Origin: Acidovorax sp. 1608163
GTDB taxonomy: Bacteria; Pseudomonadota; Gammaproteobacteria; Burkholderiales; Burkholderiaceae_C
Reading direction: 5' to 3'
Length of the DNA stretch: 64,000 nt
Assembly: GCF_003669015.1 (NCBI RefSeq)
Contig: NZ_CP033069.1
Span: forward strand, 685,001-749,000
Both the position numbers and the translations under genes were made by a program. Position 1 is the stretch's first letter. Every line of letters starts with the position of its first letter. The notes beneath the pieces are model-generated. The model did not search any database, was not told the origin of the DNA, and worked only from the letters and a program-made list of their open reading frames with translations. Below are positions 11,940 to 20,444 of the stretch, in pieces.

Positions 11940-12797
11940 TCAGGCTGCGCCGAAGCGCTTTCGGATGTCGGCGGCAGTGGCTAGTGGGCGCCCCAGCGCC
12001 TGCGCGGCTTCCACCGCCTGGCGCACCAGTGCGGTGTTGTCGGGGGCAACGCTGCCGTCCTTGCACAGCAGGTTGTTTTCAAACCCCACGCGGGCATGGC
12101 CACCAAACACGGCGGCGGCGGCCACGCAGGCGTTTTCTGCCGCACCGAAGGCGCACACAGCCCAGGGCTCGTTGCCGTCATGGGCGTTCAGAAAAGGCAG
12201 CAGGTCGCGCGGGCTGGAGGTCTGGCCCGCGCTGTAGCGGCCCAGCACAAACAGCAGGAACCAAGGCGCATCCGGCACCACACCACTGGCACGCAAAGCC
12301 TGCCAGCGGCGCAGGTCGGCCACGTCGTACAGGATGACCTGCACCATGGTGCGGCGCTGGGCGAGACCAGTGAAGAAGCGCTGCAGTCCGGCTTCGCCGA
12401 TCTCGGGCTTGTCTACTTCGCGCAGTCCGATGGACACGGCCTCGGGTTGCAGGGCGTCCACCATGGCGATCTGCGCGGGGGCCTGGTACACGCCTGCGGC
12501 TTCGCTGGTGATCTGGATGACCATCGCGTCGCCCACGGCCTGGCGCACCACGCGCTGCGCCTCGCGGTAGCCTTCGACATCGAGGCTGTGGCGGCCTTGC
12601 GCGTCGCGGATGTGCATGTGCAGCATGGCGGCTCCCGCGTCCAGGCAGGCCTTGGCCGTGGTGGCCAGCGTGGCCGGTGTGATGGGCACGGCCAGGTGGT
12701 CGGCGGGCTGCTTGTAGGCGCCGTTGGGCGCCACGGTCACGATCAGTGGGTCGGCCCACTGGCTGGCAATGGTGGGTGATGCGGGCGATGCACTCAT
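11940..12797 (-). CDS. BKACE (DUF849) beta-keto acid cleavage enzyme
   Basis: A 285-residue zinc-dependent enzyme of the family that cleaves beta-keto acids using acetyl-CoA (for example 3-keto-5-aminohexanoate or dehydrocarnitine). PLIVTVAPNGAYK opens the TIM barrel. HMHIRDAQGRHSLD carries the two metal-binding histidines (residues 60 and 62), and HARVGFENNL the conserved C-terminal glutamate. It overlaps the dehydrogenase gene by four bases (ATGA at 12794), so the two are translationally coupled. A dehydrogenase plus BKACE makes sense as oxidation of a 3-hydroxy acid, then cleavage. The natural substrate is not identifiable here. Confidence 0.9.
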   Translation of the reverse strand: MSASPASPTIASQWADPLIVTVAPNGAYKQPADHLAVPITPATLATTAKACLDAGAAMLHMHIRDAQGRHSLDVEGYREAQRVVRQAVGDAMVIQITSEAAGVYQAPAQIAMVDALQPEAVSIGLREVDKPEIGEAGLQRFFTGLAQRRTMVQVILYDVADLRRWQALRASGVVPDAPWFLLFVLGRYSAGQTSSPRDLLPFLNAHDGNEPWAVCAFGAAENACVAAAAVFGGHARVGFENNLLCKDGSVAPDNTALVRQAVEAAQALGRPLATAADIRKRFGAA

Positions 12798-13792
12798 GCG
12801 CGGGCTCCGGTGGTCGTTGGGGTGTCCGTCTGTGACGTGTCGGTGGGGGGCTCGATGGTGGGCAACTCGCTGGCAAGCAAAGCCAGGCCCTGGCGCAGCA
12901 GCGTGTCGTAGCGCGCGCGTTCGGCCTGCTTGCGGTCTTCGGGCCAGTCAAAAAAGCCCTTGCCCGTCTTCATGCCGAGCTGACCCTGAGCCACCTTGTC
13001 GCGTAGGGCCTGGGCGGGTACGTCGGTGTTCGACAGCGTGGGGTACATGGTGGCGGCTGCGGCGGTGTGCACCTCAATGCCTGCGTGGTCGCGCTGCAGC
13101 ACAGGGCCTGCCGCCAGAAAGCGGAAGCCAAAGCCAAAGCGCACGGCGGCGTCCACGTCTTCGGGCGAGGCAATTCCTTCGTCGATGAGTGCAAAGGCCT
13201 CGCGCGAGAGCGCGTGCTGCATGCGGTTGGCCAGAAAGCCGGGCTTGTCCTTCTTGACCAGCACCGGCACGCTGCCGCAGCCGCGCATGAAGGCGTGTAG
13301 CCAGGTGCCCAGTGCCGGGTCGCTGCGCTCGCCCAGTACCACCTCCACCAGCGGCACCAGGTGGGCGGGCATGAAGAAGTGCAGGCCCAGCATGCGCTGC
13401 GCCGTGGCCAGCCCCTGGGCGATGGCACTGATGGGAAAGCCCGAGCTGTTGCTGGCCAGCACGGCGTTGGGGGGGGCCACGGTTTCCAGCTCGGCAAACA
13501 GCTTTTGTTTGGCGGGCAGTTGCTCGGTGATGCATTCCACCACCAGCACAACGCCGCTCCAGTCCACGTCCTGCAGGCTGGCGCGCGCCTGCACCGGGCC
13601 GGCGTGGGTGGTCTGGCCAGCGGCGGCAAGCTCCTGGGCGATGTGGGGCAGCAGGTGGTCGCGGCGGGCGGCGTGGGGGTCCACCACCGTGACCTGCGCG
13701 CCGCCCCGGGCCAGGACCACGGCTACATCGGCCCCCATGGTGCCTCCGCCTACCACCACGGTGCGTGCGTTGCGCGGCGAACTGTTCTCCAT
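12794..13792 (-). CDS. 3-hydroxyacyl-CoA dehydrogenase-family protein (possibly carnitine-dehydrogenase-like)
   Basis: A 332-residue NAD-dependent dehydrogenase. The dinucleotide motif VVVGGGTMGADVAVVLARGG is at residues about 12-31. The active-site region GLHFFMPAHLVPLVEVV is near residue 143, and a C-terminal helical domain (KKDKPGFLANRMQHALSREA) follows. Families in this fold oxidise 3-hydroxyacyl-CoA, L-carnitine or gulonate. Coupling to a DUF849 enzyme resembles carnitine dehydrogenase operons, but I see no betainyl-CoA thioesterase, so that is only one option. AGGAG lies seven bases before the ATG. Confidence 0.86.
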   Translation of the reverse strand: MENSSPRNARTVVVGGGTMGADVAVVLARGGAQVTVVDPHAARRDHLLPHIAQELAAAGQTTHAGPVQARASLQDVDWSGVVLVVECITEQLPAKQKLFAELETVAPPNAVLASNSSGFPISAIAQGLATAQRMLGLHFFMPAHLVPLVEVVLGERSDPALGTWLHAFMRGCGSVPVLVKKDKPGFLANRMQHALSREAFALIDEGIASPEDVDAAVRFGFGFRFLAAGPVLQRDHAGIEVHTAAAATMYPTLSNTDVPAQALRDKVAQGQLGMKTGKGFFDWPEDRKQAERARYDTLLRQGLALLASELPTIEPPTDTSQTDTPTTTGARA

Positions 13793-13843
13793 CGTGTCTC
13801 CTTGTTGCTCTCAATCTGCTCAAGCGGTGTGCTTGCGTTGAAT

Positions 13844-13896
13844 TCAGTCTAGGGGCCCCACATTGCGCGGTCCAGACGTCTTTTTCGATAGACTGA
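13844..13896. promoter_or_regulatory. Candidate LysR operator (8-bp inverted repeat in divergent promoter)
   Basis: TCAGTCTA (13844-13851) and its exact complement TAGACTGA (13889-13896) flank the centre of the 110-base gap between the divergent LysR gene and the dehydrogenase operon. The right arm also lies within CGAT-N6-ATCG. LysR proteins usually bind such dyads between divergent genes. The arms are widely spaced, so this is tentative. Confidence 0.35.
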
Positions 13897-13902
13897 TCGG
13901 CT

Positions 13903-14820
13903 ATGAAGATCAATTGGTCCGCCCGCGAGGTGGATGTGTTCCTGTCGTTGGCCGAGACGCTGAGTTTTCGGCGCACGGCCTTGCAGATGCACCTGTCGCA
14001 GTCGGCGGTGTCGGGTACGGTGGCGCGGCTGGAAGAGATGCTGGACGTGCGCCTGTTCGAGCGCACCACGCGCACCGTGCAGCTCACGCTGGCGGGCGAG
14101 GTGTTTGCCGAGCAGGCGCGGTTTCTGCGCCATCAGATTCACGAAACCGTGCGCCGCGTGCAGGAGGTGGCTCAGCTGCAGGTGGGTCGCGTGGCGCTGG
14201 CGGCGCTGCCGTCGCTGGCAGCCGGGGCCGTGCCCCGCGCGTTTGCAAGGTTTGCCGCGCAGCACCCGGGCGTGCAGATGGAGCTGATCGACAGCCTGGC
14301 AGGCCCAGCGTTTGACATGGTGCGTGCCGGGCGGGTGGACTTTGCCCTCACCGCAGCCAACCCCGCCTATGCGGATCTGGACTACACCCCGCTGGTGTCC
14401 GACCGCTTTGTGCTGCTGATGGGGCGCACGCACCCGCTGGCCAGAGGGCGCAGCGCCATTGCCTGGGCGGATGTGGCCGAGCTGCCCCACATCTCCATGC
14501 CCACGGGCACCAGCGTGCGGCAGTACACGCAAGAGGCCTTGCTGACGCACCGCATCCGCTTTGAACCCCGCTACGAGGTGGAGCACCTGGCCACCATTGC
14601 GGCCATGGTGGCGGCGGGGCTTGGTGTGAGCGCGTTGCCCGAGCTGGCCGCCCAGGTGGTGCGCCGGCCCGAGGTGGTTACGCGGGCGCTCAAGGCGCCC
14701 GTGCTGCACCGGCCCATCGGGCTGATCACGCTGCGCGGGCGGCCGCTGTCGCTGGCGGCGCAGGCCATGGTGGCCTTGCTGCGGCAGGAGGTCGAGGGTG
14801 ATCACACCCGGGCTGGCTGA
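13903..14820 (+). CDS. LysR-family transcriptional regulator
   Basis: A 305-residue regulator. The N-terminal winged helix (VDVFLSLAETLSFRRTALQM, then LSQSAVSGTVARLEEML and LFERTT) spans residues about 6-62, followed by a LysR substrate-binding domain (about 90-295). It is transcribed away from the 3-hydroxyacyl-CoA dehydrogenase/BKACE/Bug operon, the classic layout for a LysR activator of the neighbouring catabolic operon. The inducer is probably a metabolite of that pathway (inference). Confidence 0.92.
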   Translation: MKINWSAREVDVFLSLAETLSFRRTALQMHLSQSAVSGTVARLEEMLDVRLFERTTRTVQLTLAGEVFAEQARFLRHQIHETVRRVQEVAQLQVGRVALAALPSLAAGAVPRAFARFAAQHPGVQMELIDSLAGPAFDMVRAGRVDFALTAANPAYADLDYTPLVSDRFVLLMGRTHPLARGRSAIAWADVAELPHISMPTGTSVRQYTQEALLTHRIRFEPRYEVEHLATIAAMVAAGLGVSALPELAAQVVRRPEVVTRALKAPVLHRPIGLITLRGRPLSLAAQAMVALLRQEVEGDHTRAG

Positions 14821-14918
14821 TGGCGCGTCCGGCGAATGGTCTGGCACGATATGGGGTGGTCCTGTGGCGGCGGTGGCGAGACAATGGCGGCATTCCTTGA
14901 TCCACCCTTGGTAGCCCC

Positions 14919-15826
14919 ATGAGCATTCCCTCCCGCGTCCGCCTCATCGACGTTGGCCCCCGTGACGGCCTGCAGAACGAAAAGACCCCGGTGCCCGCCG
15001 CCGTGAAGATCGAGCTGGTGCACCGCCTGCAGCAGGCGGGCCTGAAAGAGATCGAAGTCACCAGCTACGTCAGCCCCAAGTGGGTGCCGCAGATGGCCGA
15101 CAACCACGAGGTGATGGCGGGCATTGCACGCCAGAGCGGCGTAGCGTATTCGGTGCTCACGCCCAACCTCAAGGGGTATGAGGCGGCGGTGCTCGATAAG
15201 CCCGATGAAATCGTCGTTTTTGGCTCCGCCAGCGAGGCCTTTAGCCAACGCAATATCAACTGCAGCATTGCCGAGAGCATTGAGCGCTTTGCCCCCGTGG
15301 TGCAGGCAGCGCTGGCGGCAGGCATCCGCGTGCGGGGGCCATGAGCTGCACCGTGGGCTGCCCGTACGAAGGCGAGATTGCATCCGAGCGCGTGGCTTAC
15401 CTCGCAGGCCTGCTCAAAGGCATTGGCGTGCAGCGGGTGGATGTGGCCGACACCATTGGTGTGGGCACGCCGCGCAAGGTGCAGAAGGCGCTGGAAGCGA
15501 CGCTGCAGCACTTTGGCATCGACGATGTGTCGGGCCACTTCCACGATACCTACGGCCAGGCGCTGTCCAACACGCTGGCGGCGTTGGAGCTGGGGGTGTG
15601 GAACTACCAGTCGTCCGTGGCCGGGCTGGGCGGCTGCCCTTATGCCAAGGGCGCCACCGGCAATGTGGCGACCGAGGATGTGGTCTACATGCTGCACGGC
15701 ATGGGCATCGAAACGGGGATTGACCTGGACCAGCTGATTGACGCTGGCGCTTACATTAGCGGCTTTCTGGACCGCAAGCCCAACTCGCGTGCGGCCAATG
15801 CCCTGCTGACCCGGCGTGCGGGTTGA
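14919..15826 (+). pseudogene. liuE: Hydroxymethylglutaryl-CoA lyase, split by a one-base frameshift
   Basis: The HMG-CoA lyase would cleave HMG-CoA into acetyl-CoA and acetoacetate, finishing leucine degradation. The first part (14919-15344) carries DVGPRDGLQNEK and ends after GIRVRGP. The second (15341-15826) starts MSCTVGCPYEGE and holds the signature SVAGLGGCPYAKG with the catalytic cysteine. In intact homologues these join as GIRVRGAMSCTVGCP. Restoring one G in the five-G run at 15334-15338 would give one reading frame of about 302 codons. All other family residues seem intact, so a sequencing indel is likelier than decay. ATGA overlap of the two pieces could also allow re-initiation. Confidence 0.88.
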
Positions 15827-15889
15827 GCGCAGAGAACCTGTTCAAAGCGCGGTGCGTACTGCGTCGCGGTGGATCTTGAGGATAGACCT

Positions 15890-16435
15890 ATGTGTGGAAG
15901 TGAACTGACCCCCTTGCCCGATGGCGTGCAGCGCGTGGCTGCCGCCTTGCTGGACAAAGGCCACCCGCATGCCCCGCGCATGCTCGACAACTCGGCCCGC
16001 ACGGCACAGGAAGCCGCCGACGCTTTGGGCATTGCCATGGGGCAGATTGCCAAGAGCATCATTTTTCGGCGCAAGAGCGACGACGTGGCCGTGCTGGTGG
16101 TCACCTCGGGCGACAGGCGTGTGGACGAAAAGAAGGTCGAAGCCCATGTGGGCAAGGTGGGCCGCGCCGATGCGGACTTCGTCAAATCGCGCACGGGGTT
16201 TTCGATTGGCGGCGTCTCGCCCGTGGCCCATGCCACACCGCCCGTGACGCTGATTGACCAGGACCTGCTGCGCTTTGACGTGGTGTGGGCTGCTGCGGGC
16301 CATCCGCATGGCGTGTTTCCTCTGCACCCGAGCGACTTGCAGCGCCTGACGGGCGCCCCAGTGGTGGACGTGGTGCAGGCGGTGGCACCTGCGGCCCCGG
16401 TGAGCGCTCCAGCCACAGGGAGCGCAGGCGCATGA
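15890..16435 (+). CDS. YbaK/EbsC-family aminoacyl-tRNA deacylase-like protein
   Basis: A 181-residue protein of the YbaK/ProXp superfamily, which hydrolyses mischarged tRNA such as Cys-tRNA(Pro) or Ala-tRNA(Pro). IAKSIIFRRKSDDVAVLVVT and the glycine-rich GFSIGGVSPVAH segment are diagnostic. A GAGGAT ribosome-binding site precedes the ATG at 15890. The C-terminal 20 residues are Ala/Pro rich. Its stop overlaps the DUF1289 start by four bases. The tRNA substrate is not evident from sequence. Confidence 0.86.
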   Translation: MCGSELTPLPDGVQRVAAALLDKGHPHAPRMLDNSARTAQEAADALGIAMGQIAKSIIFRRKSDDVAVLVVTSGDRRVDEKKVEAHVGKVGRADADFVKSRTGFSIGGVSPVAHATPPVTLIDQDLLRFDVVWAAAGHPHGVFPLHPSDLQRLTGAPVVDVVQAVAPAAPVSAPATGSAGA

Positions 16436-16710
16436 GTGCTACTGAATCCATAGCTTCTCGTGCTTTATTGATGAGCGATGCGGGCTATTTTGATTTGAAC
16501 TCTGACGAAGTGGTGCCATCGCCGTGCATTTCGGTGTGCCGCCTGACGGACGACCGCATGCGCTGCGAAGGCTGCTTTCGCACGATTGACGAAATCCGCG
16601 CCTGGTCGGGCGCCGACAGTGCGCAGCGGCGTGCCATCTGGGTGACGTTGTTGCAGCGGGCCGGTGTGGCCTTGCCTGCACCGTTGGCCGCGCATGGCGT
16701 TGCGTCTTGA
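16432..16710 (+). CDS. DUF1289 small cysteine-containing protein
   Basis: A 92-residue protein. The core SPCISVCRLTDDRMRCEGCF (residues about 28-47), followed by RTIDEIRAW, is the DUF1289 signature with four cysteines likely to bind metal. Function of the family is unknown. ATG at 16432 overlaps the YbaK stop (ATGA). Residues 3-23, ahead of the conserved core, are encoded by a copy of the interspersed repeat, so the N-terminus is probably a lineage-specific extension created by the repeat. Confidence 0.84.
   Translation: MSATESIASRALLMSDAGYFDLNSDEVVPSPCISVCRLTDDRMRCEGCFRTIDEIRAWSGADSAQRRAIWVTLLQRAGVALPAPLAAHGVAS
16438..16498 (+). repeat. Interspersed hairpin repeat, intragenic copy in DUF1289 gene
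   Basis: Shares the elements ACTGAATCCATAGCTTCTCG, GCTTTATTGATGAGCGATG and a GATTTGAA tail with the intergenic copies. It encodes the variable N-terminus of the DUF1289 protein. Confidence 0.6.
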
Positions 16711-16731
16711 ATTGGCGCGAGTCCTATAGAT

Positions 16732-16763
16732 CCGTTCACGCTGAGCCTGTCGAAGCGCCGCGC
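16732..16763 (+). repeat. GAGCCTGTCGAAG-type interspersed repeat (single arm)
   Basis: CCGTTCACGCTGAGCCTGTC continuing with GAAGCGCCGCGC matches the right arm (reverse complement) of the paired repeat at 49720-49779 and resembles the element at 51123. It lies between the DUF1289 and DsbA-like genes. Confidence 0.7.
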
Positions 16764-16811
16764 CGTGCGTGATCGGGTTCAGCCTCTGTGTGTAACCCAG
16801 GAGCCCAGCCC

Positions 16812-17477
16812 ATGAAGCACATCACGTTTTATCTGGACTTTGTGTCGCCCTATGCCTGGCTGGCGTTTGAGCGTTTGCCTGATGTGTTGGAGGGCCTGAG
16901 CTATAGCGTGGCTTACCAGCCGGTGCTGCTGGGCGCCTTGCTGCAGCAGCACGGCAACCCCGGCCCGGCGGGCATTGCCCCCAAGCGCGACTGGACCTAC
17001 CGCCACGTGACCTGGCTGGGCCATGCGCAGGGCACGCCACTGCAGATGCCTGCGCGCCACCCGTTCAACCCACTGCCTTTGCTGCGCCAGGCGCTGGCGT
17101 GCAGTGACGACGGCCGCATCAACCGCTTTGTGGCGGGCGCGGTGCTGCGCCATGTGTGGCAGGGCGGGCACGACGCGCTGGACGCCGAGCGGCTGAAGGT
17201 GCTGGCCGCGCAATTGAGCGAGCAGATGCGCCTTGGGCAGGACATGCACAGCGATGCCCCCAAGGCGCTGCTGCGCGCCAATACCGAGGCGGCGCAAGCC
17301 GCCGGGGTGTTTGGCGTGCCCGCGTTTGGGGTGGATGGCAAGGTGTTTTGGGGGCTCGATGGCTTGCCCATGCTGCGGGCCTACCTGGCGGGGGACGCCT
17401 GGTTTGATGGCCCGCAGTGGGATGCGGTGCAGCAGGTGCCATCCGGCTTGCCGACGCCCGCCGAACGCAAGGCCTGA
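16812..17477 (+). CDS. 2-hydroxychromene-2-carboxylate isomerase / DsbA-like (kappa-class GST) protein
   Basis: A 221-residue thioredoxin-fold protein. HITFYLDFVSPYAWLAFERL at the N-terminus carries the serine (S12) used with glutathione in HCCA isomerases instead of a CxxC pair. GVFGVPAFGVDGKVFWGLDG near residue 165 is the conserved cis-proline region. No signal peptide, so cytoplasmic. AGGAG precedes ATG 16812. Relatives act in aromatic degradation or as glutathione transferases; no aromatic genes are nearby, so the role here is open. Confidence 0.85.
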   Translation: MKHITFYLDFVSPYAWLAFERLPDVLEGLSYSVAYQPVLLGALLQQHGNPGPAGIAPKRDWTYRHVTWLGHAQGTPLQMPARHPFNPLPLLRQALACSDDGRINRFVAGAVLRHVWQGGHDALDAERLKVLAAQLSEQMRLGQDMHSDAPKALLRANTEAAQAAGVFGVPAFGVDGKVFWGLDGLPMLRAYLAGDAWFDGPQWDAVQQVPSGLPTPAERKA

Positions 17478-17484
17478 GTTTCCT

Positions 17485-17545
17485 TTTGCTATCGAATGTA
17501 TAGCTGCTTGCGATTGTAGATAAAGCGCTGGCGGTCAATTTATCT
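17485..17545 (+). repeat. Interspersed hairpin repeat, intergenic copy
   Basis: GCTAT-cgaatgt-ATAGC (17488-17504) is followed by a GCTTGCGATTG...AAAGCGCTGG half and a GGTCAATTTA tail, a degenerate member of the family best seen at 39435-39495. It starts eight bases after the stop of the preceding gene. Confidence 0.7.
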
Positions 17546-17659
17546 TGGGTTTTGGCAAAGTGCCTGCCCGGCCCGCTGGGCCGTGCGATTGCAAGCCCCC
17601 AGCAAGCGCGCGGTGGTGCAATGGGCGCACTTGGTTGCACACCTTGGAGACAGCCCCGC

Positions 17660-19477
17660 ATGCCCAACGCCTTTCCGTTTTCCTTGTCGCCTTTTGACTG
17701 CCTGGACCCGGAGGAACAGCGCCAGGTGCGCGGCAGTGTGGACATTGCCTACTTTCCGCAGAACGCGGTGATCCTGGAGCCTGGGGCGACGCCGTTGCAC
17801 CTGTTCGTCATCGTCAAAGGCTATGTGCAGCAGCTCGACGATGGCGACGTGGTGGCCACCCTGGGACCGGACGATTGCTTTGACGGGCGCAGCCTGGTGG
17901 CCGGGCGCGTCAGCAGCCGGTTTGTGGCGGCGCAAGAGGTGGTGGCCTACCAGCTGGCGCGGCAGACGGTGATTGAGCTGATTGCCAGCAATGCTACGTT
18001 TGGCGCGTTGCTGTTTTCTGACCTGGGGCATAAGCTCAGTGTGCTTGCCGAGCGCCAGCAGCCGCGCGAGCTGCCGTCGCTGAGCCTGTCGCGCGTGGGC
18101 GAGGCCTTTTTGCGGCCTGTGCACAGCGTGGATGCGGGCACCGACATCCTGAGCGTGGTGCGCCTGATGCGCGAGCAGCGCACCTCCAGCGTGGTGGTGC
18201 TGGATGCGGTGGCGGGGCGCAAGGGCATTTTCAGCCGCACCTTGCTGCAGCAGGCCATTCTGGATGGGCGGCCCCTGCAGTCCATGCCGGTGGGGGACTG
18301 GGCGAAGTACCCGCTGATCGAGATCCGCTCCACGGAGCCGCTGGGTGACGCCATGGCCATCATGCTGCACCACCGCATCCACCGCCTGGTGGTGGAGGAG
18401 GGCGGGCAGATGCTGGGCGTGCTGGAAGCGCTGGATTTGCTGAGCTACCTCTCCAACCAGTCGCACATCGTCACGCTGCAAATCGAGCAGGCCCGCGACC
18501 TGGAGAGCCTGGGCAGCGCGGCGCTGCAGATCAGCAAGGTGATTGCGCTGCTGTTTCGCAGCGGCTCGCGGGTGGGCTTGATTGCGCGGCTGGTGCAGCA
18601 GCTCAATGCCCGGCTGTTTGAGCGGGCCTGGCAGCTCATTGCGCCGCCTGAGTTGGTGGCCAACAGCTGCCTTTTTGTGATGGGCAGCGAGGGGCGCGGT
18701 GAGCAGCTGCTCAAGACCGACCAGGACAACGGCCTGGTCTTGCGCGAGGGCTATGCACCACCGGCCGATCTGGCCGAGATCTGTGCGCGGTTCTCGGAAG
18801 CACTGGGCCAGTTTGGCTACCCTCCGTGCCCTGGCGGCATCATGCTCAGCAACCCCGCCTGGCGCCGTTCGGTGCCCGATTTTGCGGCCACGCTGCGCCA
18901 ATGGGTGTGGCAGCCCGATGGCGACAACCTCATGCACCTGGCCATTTTCATGGACGCCCACGCCGTGGCGGGTGACGCCAAGCTGCTGGCCCAGGTCAGT
19001 GACAGCCTGCACCAGTCGGCCACCGACAACGACGCTTTGCTGGGCCGGTTTGCCGCCGCCATCGACGCCTTTGGCTCGCATGGCGGGTGGCTGAGCAAGC
19101 TGTTCTCGTTGGGCGAATCGCCCGCGCCGCTGCACTTGAAGAAGGAGGGGCTCTTTCCCTTGGTGCATGGCGTGCGCAGCTTGGCCCTGGCGCACCAGGT
19201 GCGCGCCACCTCGACCACGGCGCGGGTGCAGGCGCTGGTGGGCCTGGGGGCCTTGTCGCCGGGCGAGGGTGAGGACCTGGTGGAGGCGCTGCACGTGCTC
19301 ATGGCCCTCAAGCTCAAGACCGGACTGGCCGAGCAGGCACAGGCAAGGCCGGTGAGTGGCACGGTCACGCTGCCGCAGCTCAGCAGCCTGGACCGGGATC
19401 TGCTCAAGGACGCACTGGGCGTGGTCAAGCGCTTTCAGCAGTTGCTGCGCACCCGCTTTCACCTGGGGGCGCTGTGA
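17660..19477 (+). CDS. cNMP-binding/CBS/DUF294 nucleotidyltransferase-like signalling protein
   Basis: A 605-residue cytoplasmic protein. It has an N-terminal cyclic-nucleotide-binding-like domain (about 1-125), a pair of CBS domains (about 145-270: MREQRTSSVVVLD and MLHHRIHRLVVEE), then a DUF294 nucleotidyltransferase-like domain with GSEGRGEQLLKTDQDNG near 341. A GGAGA site supports ATG 17660. The stop overlaps the start of a DnaQ-like exonuclease by one base (TGATG). This pair is often found near sodium/acetate symporters, and actP lies 2.5 kb downstream, so a role in regulating acetate use is plausible but inferred. Confidence 0.88.
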   Translation: MPNAFPFSLSPFDCLDPEEQRQVRGSVDIAYFPQNAVILEPGATPLHLFVIVKGYVQQLDDGDVVATLGPDDCFDGRSLVAGRVSSRFVAAQEVVAYQLARQTVIELIASNATFGALLFSDLGHKLSVLAERQQPRELPSLSLSRVGEAFLRPVHSVDAGTDILSVVRLMREQRTSSVVVLDAVAGRKGIFSRTLLQQAILDGRPLQSMPVGDWAKYPLIEIRSTEPLGDAMAIMLHHRIHRLVVEEGGQMLGVLEALDLLSYLSNQSHIVTLQIEQARDLESLGSAALQISKVIALLFRSGSRVGLIARLVQQLNARLFERAWQLIAPPELVANSCLFVMGSEGRGEQLLKTDQDNGLVLREGYAPPADLAEICARFSEALGQFGYPPCPGGIMLSNPAWRRSVPDFAATLRQWVWQPDGDNLMHLAIFMDAHAVAGDAKLLAQVSDSLHQSATDNDALLGRFAAAIDAFGSHGGWLSKLFSLGESPAPLHLKKEGLFPLVHGVRSLALAHQVRATSTTARVQALVGLGALSPGEGEDLVEALHVLMALKLKTGLAEQAQARPVSGTVTLPQLSSLDRDLLKDALGVVKRFQQLLRTRFHLGAL

Positions 19478-20172
19478 TGGGCCGCGCGCTGGCGGGCTGG
19501 GCACGCCCAGGCGCCGATGGGCAGCGCCCGCAACTGGTGCCCGGCTGGGGGGCGCTGCGCCGCCGCTGGCTGGCCCACCGCCTGCGCGATGCCCGCTTTC
19601 AGCCACTGCTGCAGCCGCCGCCGGCGAATGAGTGGGTGGCGCTGGACTGCGAAACCACGGGCCTGGACGTCCGCAGTGACGAGATCGTCTCCATCGGCGC
19701 CGTGCGCATTGTGGGTGACCGTATCCTGACCAGCGAGCGGCTGGAACTGCTGGTGCGGCCCGAGCGCGCCGTCTCTGCACACAGCGTGCGCATCCACCGT
19801 CTGCGCACGCAAGACCTCGCCGACGGCCTGCCGCTGTACGAAGCGATTGAGCAACTGCTGGCCTTCATCGGCAGCCGCCCGCTCGTTGGGTACTACCTGG
19901 AGTTTGACGTGGCCATGCTCAACCGGGCCGTGCGCCCCTTGCTGGGCATTGGCCTGCCGCAGCCGTGCATCGAGGTGTCGGCGATGTACTACGACTACAA
20001 GTTCCACCAGTTGCCCCCCTACCAGCAGCACGCCAACGCGGACATCGACCTGCGCCTGAGCACCTTGATGCGCGACCTGGAGCTGCCTGAACGCGATGCG
20101 CACGACGCCGTCAACGATGCGGTGATGGCGGCACTGGCTTTCATCAAGTTAAAGCACTTGCGTTCTTCCTGA
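19477..20172 (+). CDS. DnaQ-like 3'-5' exonuclease (DEDDh)
   Basis: A 231-residue exonuclease-domain protein. Exo I is ALDCETTGLD near residue 54, Exo II GYYLEFDVAMLNRAV near 145, and Exo III HDAVNDAVMAALAFIKL near 208. All acidic residues and the DEDDh histidine are present. The 50-residue N-terminal extension is basic (RRRWLAHRLRD). ATG 19477 sits in TGATG with the upstream DUF294 gene, so the two are co-translated. It is a family member distinct from the replicative epsilon subunit. Confidence 0.88.
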   Translation: MGRALAGWARPGADGQRPQLVPGWGALRRRWLAHRLRDARFQPLLQPPPANEWVALDCETTGLDVRSDEIVSIGAVRIVGDRILTSERLELLVRPERAVSAHSVRIHRLRTQDLADGLPLYEAIEQLLAFIGSRPLVGYYLEFDVAMLNRAVRPLLGIGLPQPCIEVSAMYYDYKFHQLPPYQQHANADIDLRLSTLMRDLELPERDAHDAVNDAVMAALAFIKLKHLRSS

Positions 20173-20444
20173 GGGCCGCGCTATCAAAGACCGCAGGGAG
20201 TTATGCAGGACATCTCCAGGGTTTTAAAACGGTGGTTCGCCGTGAAAAACGTTGCAGAATTTTGACGGATGCGTTTCAAAGTGTTGCGTAAATGCATAAA
20301 TCAAGGCGATGGTGGCAATTTGCCGCGAGTTCGGGAGGGTGTAACACCTAAAATTTCGCAAGTTGTAGCTGCAGCTCGGGCGGAGACCCCGCACAAGCTG
20401 GATGCCACTCCTCCTGATGGACTAAAAGCAAACAAGGAAACCTC

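Noticed and set aside
17540..19780. A 746-codon minus-strand frame opposite the DUF294 gene
   Set aside because: Antisense shadow of a gene with convincing CBS and nucleotidyltransferase motifs.
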